A stretch of 64,000 nt of DNA from Bacillota bacterium (GTDB taxonomy: Bacteria; Bacillota; Clostridia; Christensenellales; Aristaeellaceae), in NCBI GenBank assembly GCA_023416585.1, contig JAEZHM010000032.1:1-64000 (forward strand), in the 5' to 3' direction. A program made the position numbers and the translations under genes. This document shows, piece by piece, positions 9,187 to 18,004 of the stretch. Under the pieces are notes generated by a model. That model did no database searches. It was not told the origin of the DNA and was given only the letters and a program-made list of their open reading frames with translations. Positions within the stretch are counted from its first letter, which is position 1; each line of letters opens with the position of its first letter.

Positions 9187-9215
9187 AAAGTAGCACAGAA
9201 ACACTTCACTGACAA
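9187..9215 (-). promoter_or_regulatory. Probable promoter of dinB copy 1
   Basis: Minus-strand -35 TTGTCA (9210-9215) and -10 TACTTT (9187-9192) with a 17-bp spacer, 65 bp upstream of the dinB start. A GAAC half-site occurs just upstream of the -35, but I see no full LexA palindrome. Confidence 0.45.
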
Positions 9216-9325
9216 GCGAACAAGATTCCGTATCTAAATCAGTGCATAAAGCGTTATAGCCCTTATAAATCAACGACTTTTCAGTTTTATGTTTGGAAAA
9301 CACACAAAATGGTAAAAATAAACTC

Positions 9326-9354
9326 TTTACGGTACAGTAAACTTGTGCTAATAT
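9326..9354 (+). promoter_or_regulatory. Repressor promoter with overlapping inverted repeat
   Basis: Plus-strand -35 TTTACG (9326-9331), 17-bp spacer, extended -10 TGC-TAATAT (9346-9354), 50 bp before the repressor ATG. The inverted repeat TTTAC-ggtaca-GTAAA (9326-9341) covers the -35 region and is a candidate autoregulatory operator for the XRE-S24 protein. Confidence 0.55.
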
Positions 9355-9404
9355 TCCGATAGAAAGTACAAAAGGCTCTATGTGGAAAGAAAGAGGGGAC
9401 CATC

Positions 9405-10271
9405 ATGAAAGCACCAGAGCGGAAAGATCAGCGAAAAGCAAAGCCAACAACAAAGACAAAGGAAGATATGCCCGCTTTCAAGAAGATGAAGCGGGATTAT
9501 GGGAAAATTATTCGCGAGTATCGACAGAAGGCAGGGCTTGAACAGGCACAATTGAGCTCAATGTTTGGCTACTCAAAAAATGCCGTCAGCAACTGGGAGA
9601 ACGGGAATTCCCGCCCCGATCTTGATGTGATAACAGATCTATGCTCGTACCTACACATTCCGCTGGGGGTTTTCTTTGGTTTGCCTGCCGATGCAACAGC
9701 GCCTTTGGATGAACTGGAGGTCATGCGCTACTACCGCTCGCTTAATAAGTACAACAAACGAACAGCACAACAAATCCTGAAGACGCTATCGGAGAATGAA
9801 AAGCGCGAACTGCTTGATGCAGAAAAAAAATCAAAATTTATCAGACTGGCAGATGCACAGTTACCCGCCTCGGCAGGTACAGGCATGGCACTGGACGGCA
9901 TCGCCGAGCCGGAATACATTTATGTTCGTACCAGCCAGAATGCAAAGCAAGCAGACGAAATCATAACCGTTAGCGGCGACAGTATGTTTCCGACCTTCCG
10001 TAACGGGGACAGGGTTTTCGTGCAGCATACATCCGAGCTTGCAACTGGCGATATCGGCATTTTCGTTGTCGCTGGCGATGGCTTTGTAAAAGAATATCAG
10101 CAGGATGGCCTCCGTTCCCATAATCCAAAGTACAGCATGATCCATCCCACAGAGGACGACAACGTCCGCTGCGTTGGCCGTGTATTGGGCATCGTCGATC
10201 CAGATCAACTGGCCACACCGGAAGAAAGCGTCATTTTGGATGAGCTCTTTGCTGAGGAAGAGGGCAAATAA
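9405..10271 (+). CDS. XRE-family repressor with S24 peptidase domain (CI/LexA-like)
   Basis: A 288-residue protein. After a basic N-terminal tail, residues about 38-95 form an XRE helix-turn-helix (LEQAQLSSMFGYSKNAVSNW). The C-terminal half is an S24/LexA-type autoprotease: the nucleophile Ser in GDSMFPT (about residue 193) and the general-base Lys in FVKEY (about 229). The expected cleavage site region with AGTGMALDG lies near 165-170. It should repress element genes and self-cleave when RecA is activated. Start ATG 9405 has GAGGGG upstream. It diverges from dinB and heads a small rightward operon. It is the best marker that the left region is a temperate phage or related element. Confidence 0.88.
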   Translation: MKAPERKDQRKAKPTTKTKEDMPAFKKMKRDYGKIIREYRQKAGLEQAQLSSMFGYSKNAVSNWENGNSRPDLDVITDLCSYLHIPLGVFFGLPADATAPLDELEVMRYYRSLNKYNKRTAQQILKTLSENEKRELLDAEKKSKFIRLADAQLPASAGTGMALDGIAEPEYIYVRTSQNAKQADEIITVSGDSMFPTFRNGDRVFVQHTSELATGDIGIFVVAGDGFVKEYQQDGLRSHNPKYSMIHPTEDDNVRCVGRVLGIVDPDQLATPEESVILDELFAEEEGK

Positions 10272-10311
10272 GATCAACACATTCGCTCAATGACTGAATG
10301 AGGTGTCGGTT

Positions 10312-10584
10312 ATGCCTGCTACTATGTCTAAGGTGTATGTTTCTGTTGATGTGGCTTTTGAAAACAGTGGTCGGATGATACCCAAGGCTTTGACTTGGGA
10401 AGACGGGCACAAATATGAAATCGACCAGGTGCTAAATGTACGGCCAAGCTATTCGGAAAAGTCTGGTGGGCAGGGAGATCGTTATACAGTACGTATTCAA
10501 GACAAGGAGCGATACTTGTTTTTTGAACACAACCCAGTGTACGGACAAGAAATAACAGGCCGTTGGTTTGTGGAGCGAAAATAG
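10312..10584 (+). CDS. Small hypothetical protein in the repressor operon
   Basis: A 90-residue protein. The ATG at 10312 is preferred because GAGGTG lies at good spacing in front of it; a GTG three codons earlier overlaps that site. The sequence is beta-rich (SKVYVSVDVAFENSGRMIPK, then GDRYTVRIQDKERYLFFEHN), suggesting a small barrel. I cannot name a family. It lies 40 bp after the repressor and 21 bp before the LexA-like gene, so the three are probably one transcript. From memory, similar small proteins accompany Y-family polymerases in Clostridia, which would fit an SOS cassette, but this is unverified. Confidence 0.6.
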   Translation: MPATMSKVYVSVDVAFENSGRMIPKALTWEDGHKYEIDQVLNVRPSYSEKSGGQGDRYTVRIQDKERYLFFEHNPVYGQEITGRWFVERK

Positions 10585-10605
10585 CTACAGGAAGGTGTTT
10601 ACTTA

Positions 10606-11007
10606 ATGGCCAGCAAAAATCCCGCAAGGCGCAGTCTTATCATTAGCTTTGTGGACTCTTATACAAAAGAGCACGGCTTCTGCCCTACTATCAGGGAAAT
10701 TAGTTGTGCGGTTGGCCTTAAATCTACGGCAACAGTCTATGACCATCTAAAACGAATGCAGCGTGATGGTATTCTTACCTTCTCACCTTTTACTCCCCGC
10801 AGTATTACGCTGAACGATAGCTACAATGGTAATACTAGGAAAGCCATAATGAAGAACTGTAACGCACTGTTACATTGTAGCTTTCTGCTACCAGATAAAG
10901 GGCGTTTGATCGGCGTTGTTGCAATCATGGAAAATGATAAAGGGCAAACATTACCACTGATAAAAGCGACAAAGGTCGTGGAAGAGTGTTGTGAAGCTGA
11001 TCTATGA
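10606..11007 (+). CDS. LexA-like winged-helix DNA-binding protein lacking the protease domain
   Basis: A 133-residue protein. Residues about 8-65 match the LexA DNA-binding domain (GFCPTIREISCAVGLKSTAT, then VYDHLKRMQRDGILTF). The C-terminal half (MENDKGQTLPLIKATKVVEE) is not an S24 protease: there is no GDSM-type serine motif or catalytic lysine. It could compete with or modulate LexA or the element repressor without RecA-dependent cleavage; that is inference. Start ATG 10606 has AGGAAGGTG. It is third in the repressor operon. Confidence 0.7.
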   Translation: MASKNPARRSLIISFVDSYTKEHGFCPTIREISCAVGLKSTATVYDHLKRMQRDGILTFSPFTPRSITLNDSYNGNTRKAIMKNCNALLHCSFLLPDKGRLIGVVAIMENDKGQTLPLIKATKVVEECCEADL

Positions 11008-11107
11008 AAGCGCGGTAACCTCTGTTTTTCGGAATACTTATAACATCTTTGGGTTTGGTTAGCATATTAAGGAGCCAACGAAGTCTGATAACAAAGGAGT
11101 TTATTAT

Positions 11108-11305
11108 ATGGGTAAAAACAATGAAAGTATATGTCCCGTTTGTGGAAGTAAAAAAATAGTAACAACATTTGATGCTGGCGGTCTAGCTTTCTGTATAGAT
11201 TGCGACTGGCATGTTGGGTCATGTTATAGCCCCGAGCTTAAAAAGGCTATTATTTCTATGTTCGAAAAGTGTTTTGACAAAGAACTACACCATAAAGGGG
11301 TATGA
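11108..11305 (+). CDS. Small zinc-ribbon protein
   Basis: A 65-residue protein with CPVCGSKK and FCIDCDWHVG forming a classic two-knuckle zinc ribbon (residues 9-33), followed by a helical tail. The start has AAAGGAG. A strong terminator follows at 11372. It is the last gene of the rightward regulator block and is unrelated in sequence to the zinc ribbon at 7620 except for the cysteine pattern. No specific function can be given. Confidence 0.65.
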   Translation: MGKNNESICPVCGSKKIVTTFDAGGLAFCIDCDWHVGSCYSPELKKAIISMFEKCFDKELHHKGV

Positions 11306-11371
11306 GCCAATGGCTTATATGCATATATCGACATTCGAAATCGTATGCAAGAAGCTTCTTAAATAACAATT

Positions 11372-11399
11372 ATGCCGACTTACAAGCCGGTATTTTTTT
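11372..11399 (+). terminator. Intrinsic terminator after the regulator block
   Basis: ATGCCGACTT and AAGCCGGTAT pair (one mismatch, one G-T) around a 2-nt loop, followed by TTTTTTT. It separates the repressor operon from the restriction operon. Confidence 0.7.
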
Positions 11400-11457
11400 C
11401 TATATTATCTTTTGATGTAAGCATACGACAATATCTGCCATGTAAGTCGCTTCCATA

Positions 11458-11486
11458 TTGAGGATTTTGCAAACAAATGGTATACT
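11458..11486 (+). promoter_or_regulatory. Probable promoter of the type III restriction operon
   Basis: -35 TTGAGG (11458-11463), 17-bp spacer, -10 TATACT (11481-11486), 72 bp upstream of the methyltransferase start. The gap 11305-11559 otherwise holds only the terminator at 11372. Confidence 0.5.
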
Positions 11487-11558
11487 TGTGTGTGAATATT
11501 TGGATTCGTGATATATGCATTCTAAGTTGTATTAATTAACCTTGACGGGAGATCACGC

Positions 11559-13295
11559 ATGCCGACACTTAACTGGATCGGAAAAGATAAAGTTGTAACC
11601 CACCATCTAGACGTGCCGTACCGTGTTTTAGAGCACAGGTATACCTACCCGACTCTCAGCGATGGCATACCGGCTGAAAGCGAAAACAAAATCATCCGGG
11701 GCGACAATCTGGAAGCCTTGAAAGCCCTTCTACCAGAGTACGAGGGCCGTGTTAAATGCATCTATATCGATCCTCCATATAATACCGGATATGAGGGCTG
11801 GGTCTACAATGATAATGTCAATGACCCGAAAATTCGCAAATGGCTCGGAGAGGTTGTAGGTAAAGAAGGCGAGGACTTGAGCCGCCACGATAAGTGGCTT
11901 TGTATGATGTATCCCCGGCTTGTACTTCTTCAGCGATTGCTTTCTCAAGATGGGGTCATCTTTATTAGTATTGATGATACAGAGCAAGCTAACCTTCGGC
12001 TGATATGCAATGAGATTTTTGGTATAGACAATTTCGTTGCAAATATTTCTTGGCAACGTACATATTCTCCACGGAATGACTCAAAAGGTATCCCAAATGA
12101 AACTGATTGGGTTATTGTATATAGGAAAAGCCAATTGTGGATGCCTCTAAAGCTGGAACGAACTGATGACATGGATTCTCGTTATGCAAGTCCTGATAAT
12201 GATCCGCGTCCTTGGACATCAGGTGATGCCACAGCAGCAGGTGCATCAACGCATCCTGGCATGGTTTATGCTGTCCAGCATCCAATTACAGGGAAAATGC
12301 TTTACCCAGTAAATGGATCACATTGGCGATATGGGCAAGATCAGATGCTCTCAATTATGAATGAGTGGGCACCTTATGTACTACGGCCAATAAATGACTA
12401 TGAGCGCAGAGTGGATATTTGTCGAACCTCATCTGAAAAGGTGCCTGTAGCTATTAATGCCATCGTTCTCGAGAATGATGATGATTTTGCAAGACGCATA
12501 TCCAGGACTCGATATGACAAAGGAGTTTGGCCAAAACTATACTTTACGAATAAGGGAACTGGTGGTATACGTTGTAAACGCTACCTGGACTCTATGAACG
12601 GCCGTGTTGCTACCAATTTTTGGCCTTACAAAGAGGTAGGACATACAGATGAGGCATCCAAGGAATTGAAGGCGATTTTTGGGAAAGCCCCCTTTGAAAC
12701 ACCTAAGCCCACGCGCTTATTGGCCCGTGTTTTAGAGATAGCCGCAGACAAAGATTCAATTATTCTCGACTCTTTTGCCGGTTCTGGCACTACCGCCCAT
12801 GCTGTTTTGAAAATGAACAAGCAGGACGGCGGAAACCGGAGGTTCCTTCTCGTGGAAATGATGGACTACGCCGAGACCATCACCGCCGAGCGCGTTCGTC
12901 GCGTGATCGATGGCTATGGATCGGTAGAAGGAACGGGCGGCTCATTCAGCTTCTACGATTTGGGCGAGACGCTGCTGAATGGAAACCAATCCCTCAACGA
13001 AGCGGTGCCGACCCAGAAGATTCGTGAGTACGTGTACTACATGGACACGAAGCAGCCGATCCCGCCACTGAACGAGGAAGAACCGTACAAGCTTGGTGTT
13101 TACAACGAGACGGCTTTCTACTTTTATTATGAGAAGGAACGGGCCACCACGCTGAGCCACGACTTTCTGGCAACCATCCGCACGCAGGCGGAAGGGTACA
13201 TCATCTATGCCGACATCAACGCCCTGAGCGAGGATGACTTGCGGAGGTACAACATCACCTTCAAGAAAATTCCGCGCGACATCGCCAAACTGTAG
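11559..13295 (+). CDS. mod: Type III restriction-modification DNA methyltransferase (Mod)
   Basis: A 578-residue adenine-N6 methyltransferase of the beta class: the catalytic DPPY motif (YIDPPYNTGYEGWVYNDN, residue about 70) precedes the SAM-binding motif DSFAGSGTT (about 404). The segment between them is the expected target-recognition region. It should methylate one strand of an asymmetric site and provide specificity for the Res subunit, whose gene begins 11 bp downstream. Residues about 150-370 are encoded by visibly more AT-rich DNA than the two ends, which suggests exchange of the recognition domain. No simple-sequence repeat that would cause phase variation is seen in the gene. Start has GGGAGATC. 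Confidence 0.92.
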   Translation: MPTLNWIGKDKVVTHHLDVPYRVLEHRYTYPTLSDGIPAESENKIIRGDNLEALKALLPEYEGRVKCIYIDPPYNTGYEGWVYNDNVNDPKIRKWLGEVVGKEGEDLSRHDKWLCMMYPRLVLLQRLLSQDGVIFISIDDTEQANLRLICNEIFGIDNFVANISWQRTYSPRNDSKGIPNETDWVIVYRKSQLWMPLKLERTDDMDSRYASPDNDPRPWTSGDATAAGASTHPGMVYAVQHPITGKMLYPVNGSHWRYGQDQMLSIMNEWAPYVLRPINDYERRVDICRTSSEKVPVAINAIVLENDDDFARRISRTRYDKGVWPKLYFTNKGTGGIRCKRYLDSMNGRVATNFWPYKEVGHTDEASKELKAIFGKAPFETPKPTRLLARVLEIAADKDSIILDSFAGSGTTAHAVLKMNKQDGGNRRFLLVEMMDYAETITAERVRRVIDGYGSVEGTGGSFSFYDLGETLLNGNQSLNEAVPTQKIREYVYYMDTKQPIPPLNEEEPYKLGVYNETAFYFYYEKERATTLSHDFLATIRTQAEGYIIYADINALSEDDLRRYNITFKKIPRDIAKL

Positions 13296-13306
13296 CAGGA
13301 GGGCAT

Positions 13307-15952
13307 ATGGAACTTACGAAATACCAGAGACGCGTGATTGGTGATCTCAATCATTTCCTTGATCTTTTAAACGAGACGCATGATACGCGAAAAGCATACA
13401 TGGAACATTGGTACGCAAACAGCGTACCCGTGGGCTTTGGCGGTATGCCGCCGTATAACAATGAACTCGCTGGAACGCCGCATGTCTGCTTCAAGGTGCC
13501 AACCGGTGGTGGTAAGACCTTCTTGGCCTGCGCATCCGTCAAGCACATCATGGATGCCCTCGGCATCTATAAGACCAAGGTCGTCGCATGGCTTGTTCCT
13601 TCCAACGCCATTCTGGAGCAGACCATTCTAGCCTTGAAGAATCCCGATCATCCTTACCGTATCCGTCTGGACGTCGATTTTGGCGGCAAGGTCGAAGTAT
13701 ATACCAAGGAAGAATTGCTGAATGGGCAGAATTTCAATCCTGCGACGGTTCAGGAACAACTGACCATCTGTGTCCTGAGCTTTGACTCGCTGCGCAGCAA
13801 AAAGAAAGATGGGCGGAAAGTGTATGACGAAAACGGCGCACTCGCGCAGTTTGTGCCCTACTACACCTCCCGCGATACCTTGGTGGACGATGTAGACGAT
13901 ACCGCGCTCATACAAGTATTGAATCAGATGTCGCCTATCGTGATCGTGGATGAGAGCCATAACGCGCAGTCTGACCTGAGCATCGAAATGCTCCGTAATT
14001 TAAACCCATCCTTTGTCCTTGACCTGACCGCGACGCCGCGCAAGAACAGCAATATCATCTCCATAGTGGACGCGCGGGAACTGAAAGCGGAGAACATGGT
14101 TAAGCTGCCGGTCATCGTTTACAACCGTTCCAGCAAGCTGGACGTGCTGCAGGATGCGATTCAGCTTCGCGGCACCATCGAACGGCAGGCCCTGTCAGAG
14201 GAAAAACAGCGTGGCACATATATCCGACCGATCGTGCTGTTTCAGGCACAGCCCAGAGGAAAAGAAGATGCCGCGACGTTTGAGAAGCTCAAGGTAGAGT
14301 TGATCGGCATGGGCATTCCCAAGGAGCAGATTGCCATCAAGACCTCTGAACGCAATGAACTCAAAGGCGTGGAATTGCGCGACCGCACTTGCCAAATTCG
14401 GTACATCATCACTATCAACGCCCTCAAGGAAGGTTGGGACTGCCCGTTCGCTTTCATACTGGCGACGCTGGCCAACAAAACATCTCAGGTCGATGTCGAG
14501 CAGATTCTAGGACGAATATTGCGTCTGCCCTATGCACGCAGGCATACCGGCGAGCTATTGAACATGTCTTATGTTCTGACTTGCTCAGCGGATTTTCGCG
14601 CAACACTGGAAAACATCGTAAAAGGACTCAACCGGGCGGGTTTTAGTGACAAGGAATTCCGTGTCGGCTACGATGCAACAGCTGTAATCCAAGAGAAAGA
14701 GCCTGAGCAGGTGCAGCTAGGGGTTGAACCAGAAGTGCATAACGAACAAGCGCGGGCTGACGTGGAGGAATTCCTCGACATTGACTTTTCGGCTGTGCGC
14801 GATGCTCTCCAGAAAAACAATGCGCTTGACCCCTCTACGGATGCCGGTGTTGTTCTCCCCAAGCAGATCGCAGAGATGGTGACCACGGCGAAATCTCAAG
14901 GTGCAGAATTTGACGCGGCCATTGCGCAGGCAAATACGAATGACTTACCGATTGGTGGCGTAAATGATATGAAAAACTTCTATTCTATGCAATCCGCCTT
15001 TGCGGAATCGGCCACACGCTTGGAACTACCGATCTTCCGGCAGGAGGTCGCCCATTCGATCTTCACAAACGGCACTCAGGTCAAATTGAGCAAGGAAGCA
15101 TTGGCGGAAGGTTTTACACTGCATGACAAGGATGCCGCCATCAGCTTTGAGCTTGCACAGGGAGATATCTATCGATTTGATGTAAGTGCCGTTGGTGACG
15201 CAATCCCACGATATCAAAAGATGAGCGCAATCGACGCGAAGGCATTCAAAACATATCTCGAAACGCTGCCGCCCGAATCCCGGATCAAACAATGCGTGGA
15301 TGCCATTGTCCACCAATTGAACAAGCTCGATGGCGTAGAGAATGTCGACCTTCGAATGTATGTCGAGCGCATTGTTGCCAATATGAGCAGTGATACGCTG
15401 GCGGCTATGGAAGGTGTTATCCCGAGTTATGCTCTGCGCATACGCCAAAAGATTGAAGAGCTAATGGATGAGTACCGGGAAAAGCGTTTCAATGATATGG
15501 TCGAAGCTGGGGAAATCACCTGCGGACAAGGGTACACATTGCCGAAGGTTATTGACCCCATGAACGTGGTTGCTTCCATCGCAAAGTCGCTATATTCTGC
15601 CGAAGCGGATATGAACGATTTTGAACACGGCGTTATCTCCGCCGTAGCCGGGTTGGAAAATGTCGTCTGGTGGCATCGGATCATCGAGCGAAAAGGGTTC
15701 TGCCTGAACGGCTTTATCAACCACTACCCGGATTTCATGGTACAAACCACACGAGGGCGTATTGTTCTGATCGAGACAAAAGGTGATCACCTTTGGAACG
15801 ATGAAAGTCGCAGAAAACTGCACTTAGGAAGAAAATGGCAGGAACTGTGCGGACAAAATTATCGATATTATATGGTGTTCGATGACAAGGAGACTGAGAT
15901 TGAAGGAACGTATCGCTTTGCTCAATTCATCGAAACAATGAGGCGTTTATAA
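13307..15952 (+). CDS. res: Type III restriction endonuclease subunit (Res)
   Basis: An 881-residue protein. The helicase part has Walker A PTGGGKTFLAC (about residue 65), DEAD-like VDESHN (about 211), LTATPR (about 240) and QILGRILRLPYARR. The C-terminal nuclease has the PD-(D/E)XK pattern YPDFMV...LIETKGDH near residues 807-827. With Mod it should cut DNA beside unmethylated sites after ATP-driven diffusion along DNA. The ATG at 13307 has CAGGAGGG and is 11 bp after mod, so the two are co-translated. All motifs look intact, so the system is probably active. Confidence 0.93.
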   Translation: MELTKYQRRVIGDLNHFLDLLNETHDTRKAYMEHWYANSVPVGFGGMPPYNNELAGTPHVCFKVPTGGGKTFLACASVKHIMDALGIYKTKVVAWLVPSNAILEQTILALKNPDHPYRIRLDVDFGGKVEVYTKEELLNGQNFNPATVQEQLTICVLSFDSLRSKKKDGRKVYDENGALAQFVPYYTSRDTLVDDVDDTALIQVLNQMSPIVIVDESHNAQSDLSIEMLRNLNPSFVLDLTATPRKNSNIISIVDARELKAENMVKLPVIVYNRSSKLDVLQDAIQLRGTIERQALSEEKQRGTYIRPIVLFQAQPRGKEDAATFEKLKVELIGMGIPKEQIAIKTSERNELKGVELRDRTCQIRYIITINALKEGWDCPFAFILATLANKTSQVDVEQILGRILRLPYARRHTGELLNMSYVLTCSADFRATLENIVKGLNRAGFSDKEFRVGYDATAVIQEKEPEQVQLGVEPEVHNEQARADVEEFLDIDFSAVRDALQKNNALDPSTDAGVVLPKQIAEMVTTAKSQGAEFDAAIAQANTNDLPIGGVNDMKNFYSMQSAFAESATRLELPIFRQEVAHSIFTNGTQVKLSKEALAEGFTLHDKDAAISFELAQGDIYRFDVSAVGDAIPRYQKMSAIDAKAFKTYLETLPPESRIKQCVDAIVHQLNKLDGVENVDLRMYVERIVANMSSDTLAAMEGVIPSYALRIRQKIEELMDEYREKRFNDMVEAGEITCGQGYTLPKVIDPMNVVASIAKSLYSAEADMNDFEHGVISAVAGLENVVWWHRIIERKGFCLNGFINHYPDFMVQTTRGRIVLIETKGDHLWNDESRRKLHLGRKWQELCGQNYRYYMVFDDKETEIEGTYRFAQFIETMRRL

Positions 15953-16037
15953 ATAGAACTAACACCTTTTCACAGGAAATAGGGAATTTCACGCCATGGA
16001 TTTTCATTATATGTATTTCCGAAACGGAGGAATATGT

Positions 16038-16946
16038 ATGGCTGATATTAAGCTCTTCTCCACCTCGGGGACAGTTAAGGAAATGGAAGCATCTGTTGTT
16101 GCACTGGAGCGAAATCTTCAGAGATTGATAGAGCAGAACATGCCTTTGTTCTTTGGCGTGACTTTTCTTAAATCTGAATTCCCAGTTACTAATGGACGTA
16201 TGGATAGTCTGGGGATTGACGAGAACAACTGTCCGGTTATCTTTGAATACAAGCGGAGTGTGAATGAGAACGTCATTAATCAAGGGTTATTTTACCTTGA
16301 TTGGTTACTAGACCATAAAGCTGATTTCAAGCTCTTGGTTATGGAGAAGCTAGGTGCTGAGAAAGCTGATACAATTGATTGGAGCATGCCATGTGTCATC
16401 TGCATAGCTAACGATTTCACAAAATTCGATGAGCATGCCGTGAATCAAATGCAACGGAACATAAAGCTGGTTCGATATAAGAAGTATGGAAACGATTTGA
16501 TTATATTCGAATTTTTAAACACCCCGCAGACAAAATCCATCCCTGCATCCGATAGTCTGGATTTACAAACGCTGAAAACAAATGCGAATAAGGACAAGTC
16601 CTTTATCGAACAGTTCGAGAATGCACCACAAGATAAGAAAGATATTTTTCTATCCGTGCGAGATTATATACTATCTCTTGGCTCTGACGACGTTTCGGAG
16701 AACCAGCTTAAATTATACGTGGCGTTCAGAAAAGTTAAGAACATAGTCTGTGCCGAAGTATATAAGAATTTTGTATTACTACATCTGCGGCTTGATCCTG
16801 ACACTGTCGAACTAAAAAATGGATTTACAGAGGATGTGCGATCCAAAGGTCATTGGGGAACCGGCGACTTACGCGTTATTTTGAGAACAATGGAGGATTT
16901 CGAAGCATGCAAGCCTTTGCTCACGCGTGCCTACCAGGAAAATTGA
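16038..16946 (+). CDS. DUF5655-type protein with nuclease-like N-terminus
   Basis: A 302-residue protein. The ATG at 16038 follows CGGAGGAA; 14 upstream codons lack a site. The N-terminal half has GRMDSLGIDENNCPVIFEYK, a D-(x)n-ExK pattern typical of the RecB/NucS-like restriction endonuclease fold. The C-terminal 100 residues (KNFVLLHLRLDPDTVELKNG, then SKGHWGTGDLRVIL) match DUF5655, thought to be a nucleic-acid-linked domain found with nuclease folds. It lies 85 bp after res on the same strand. A role in degrading foreign or damaged DNA is inferred from fold and context; no experiment is known to me. Confidence 0.72.
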   Translation: MADIKLFSTSGTVKEMEASVVALERNLQRLIEQNMPLFFGVTFLKSEFPVTNGRMDSLGIDENNCPVIFEYKRSVNENVINQGLFYLDWLLDHKADFKLLVMEKLGAEKADTIDWSMPCVICIANDFTKFDEHAVNQMQRNIKLVRYKKYGNDLIIFEFLNTPQTKSIPASDSLDLQTLKTNANKDKSFIEQFENAPQDKKDIFLSVRDYILSLGSDDVSENQLKLYVAFRKVKNIVCAEVYKNFVLLHLRLDPDTVELKNGFTEDVRSKGHWGTGDLRVILRTMEDFEACKPLLTRAYQEN

Positions 16947-17068
16947 GAGCGAAAAGCATCTAGGTTAACTAAAGTACTTAATTTAGTAAAGCATATCGTG
17001 TATTATTATAGGCATCACCAATCACTCCATTTCTATATTCTAATGAAGAATACATAAGGACTATTCAT

Positions 17069-17977
17069 ATGAATATCTTCATCGGCCTTACCGATTACAA
17101 TTGGTACAACACCCTTCGAAGTAAAAGCATCGACGAAGTCAACTTTTGGCGGCCTGGCAGCACAGCCTTCCATGCCCTAATGTCAAACGATCTCTTTTTG
17201 TTCAAGCTCAAAAAGCCCTATCATGCCATCGTCGGCGGAGGCTTTTTCGTCAGCTACTCCTCAGTTCCCATTGACTTAGCTTGGAAGGCCTTCGGCGAAA
17301 AGAACGGCACCAAAGATTATCAGGAATTCCGCAACCGGATCGCGGCTTACCGTGAGAAGAATCGGATCGATGTCACCCTCCCTCATATCGGCTGCATAAT
17401 CCTCACTCAGCCCTTCTTTTTTGATGAGACACAATGGATTACCCAACCCAATGACTGGCCAACAAGCACGGTTGTGGGCAAAAGGTATGACACTGCCTAT
17501 GGTGAAGGTGAACGCATTTATCAGCAAGTGATGGATAAGCTAAACCATCAACATCCTATGTCAGCAGCAAACCCCATCAAGTATACCGAGGGCATTTCAA
17601 AGCACCGCCTTGGGCAAGGCGCATTCCGCATTTTGGTAACGGATGCCTATCACCGCCGCTGTGCGGTTAGTGGCGAAAAGACGCTACCCGTACTTCAGGC
17701 CGCCCACATCAAGCCCTATGCTATGGATGGCACCAATGACGTCACCAATGGCATTCTGCTGCGATCCGACCTCCATACCCTATTTGATGACGGATACCTT
17801 ACTATTACCAAAGACCTCATCATGGAAGTTAGCCACCGTCTGCGCGAAGACTACGGCAACGGCAAGGATTACTACAAATACAACGGCGCAAAGTTGCTAA
17901 TCACCCCAGATAATAAACTCCTAGCACCTTCATCCGATCTCCTGGCCTGGCATAATGAACAAATCTATCTAGGATGA
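17069..17977 (+). CDS. HNH endonuclease, putative restriction enzyme
   Basis: A 302-residue protein. The N-terminus (FIGLTDYNWYNTLRSKSIDE, then FLFKLKKPYHAIVGGGFF) resembles the PUA/ASCH-like module found in stand-alone HNH restriction enzymes. The C-terminal HNH domain shows CAVSGE, LQAAHIKPYAMDG, NGILLRSDLHTLFDDG (residues about 200-240), containing the catalytic His pair and metal-binding Asn/His. A modified-base or specific-site endonuclease is the likely role. No methyltransferase partner is adjacent beyond mod. No convincing ribosome site precedes the ATG, but the family's N-terminus matches from residue 1. It is 122 bp after the DUF5655 gene. Confidence 0.82.
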   Translation: MNIFIGLTDYNWYNTLRSKSIDEVNFWRPGSTAFHALMSNDLFLFKLKKPYHAIVGGGFFVSYSSVPIDLAWKAFGEKNGTKDYQEFRNRIAAYREKNRIDVTLPHIGCIILTQPFFFDETQWITQPNDWPTSTVVGKRYDTAYGEGERIYQQVMDKLNHQHPMSAANPIKYTEGISKHRLGQGAFRILVTDAYHRRCAVSGEKTLPVLQAAHIKPYAMDGTNDVTNGILLRSDLHTLFDDGYLTITKDLIMEVSHRLREDYGNGKDYYKYNGAKLLITPDNKLLAPSSDLLAWHNEQIYLG

Positions 17978-18004
17978 TCATTATTATAGTAAAGGAGAAA
18001 GAAA

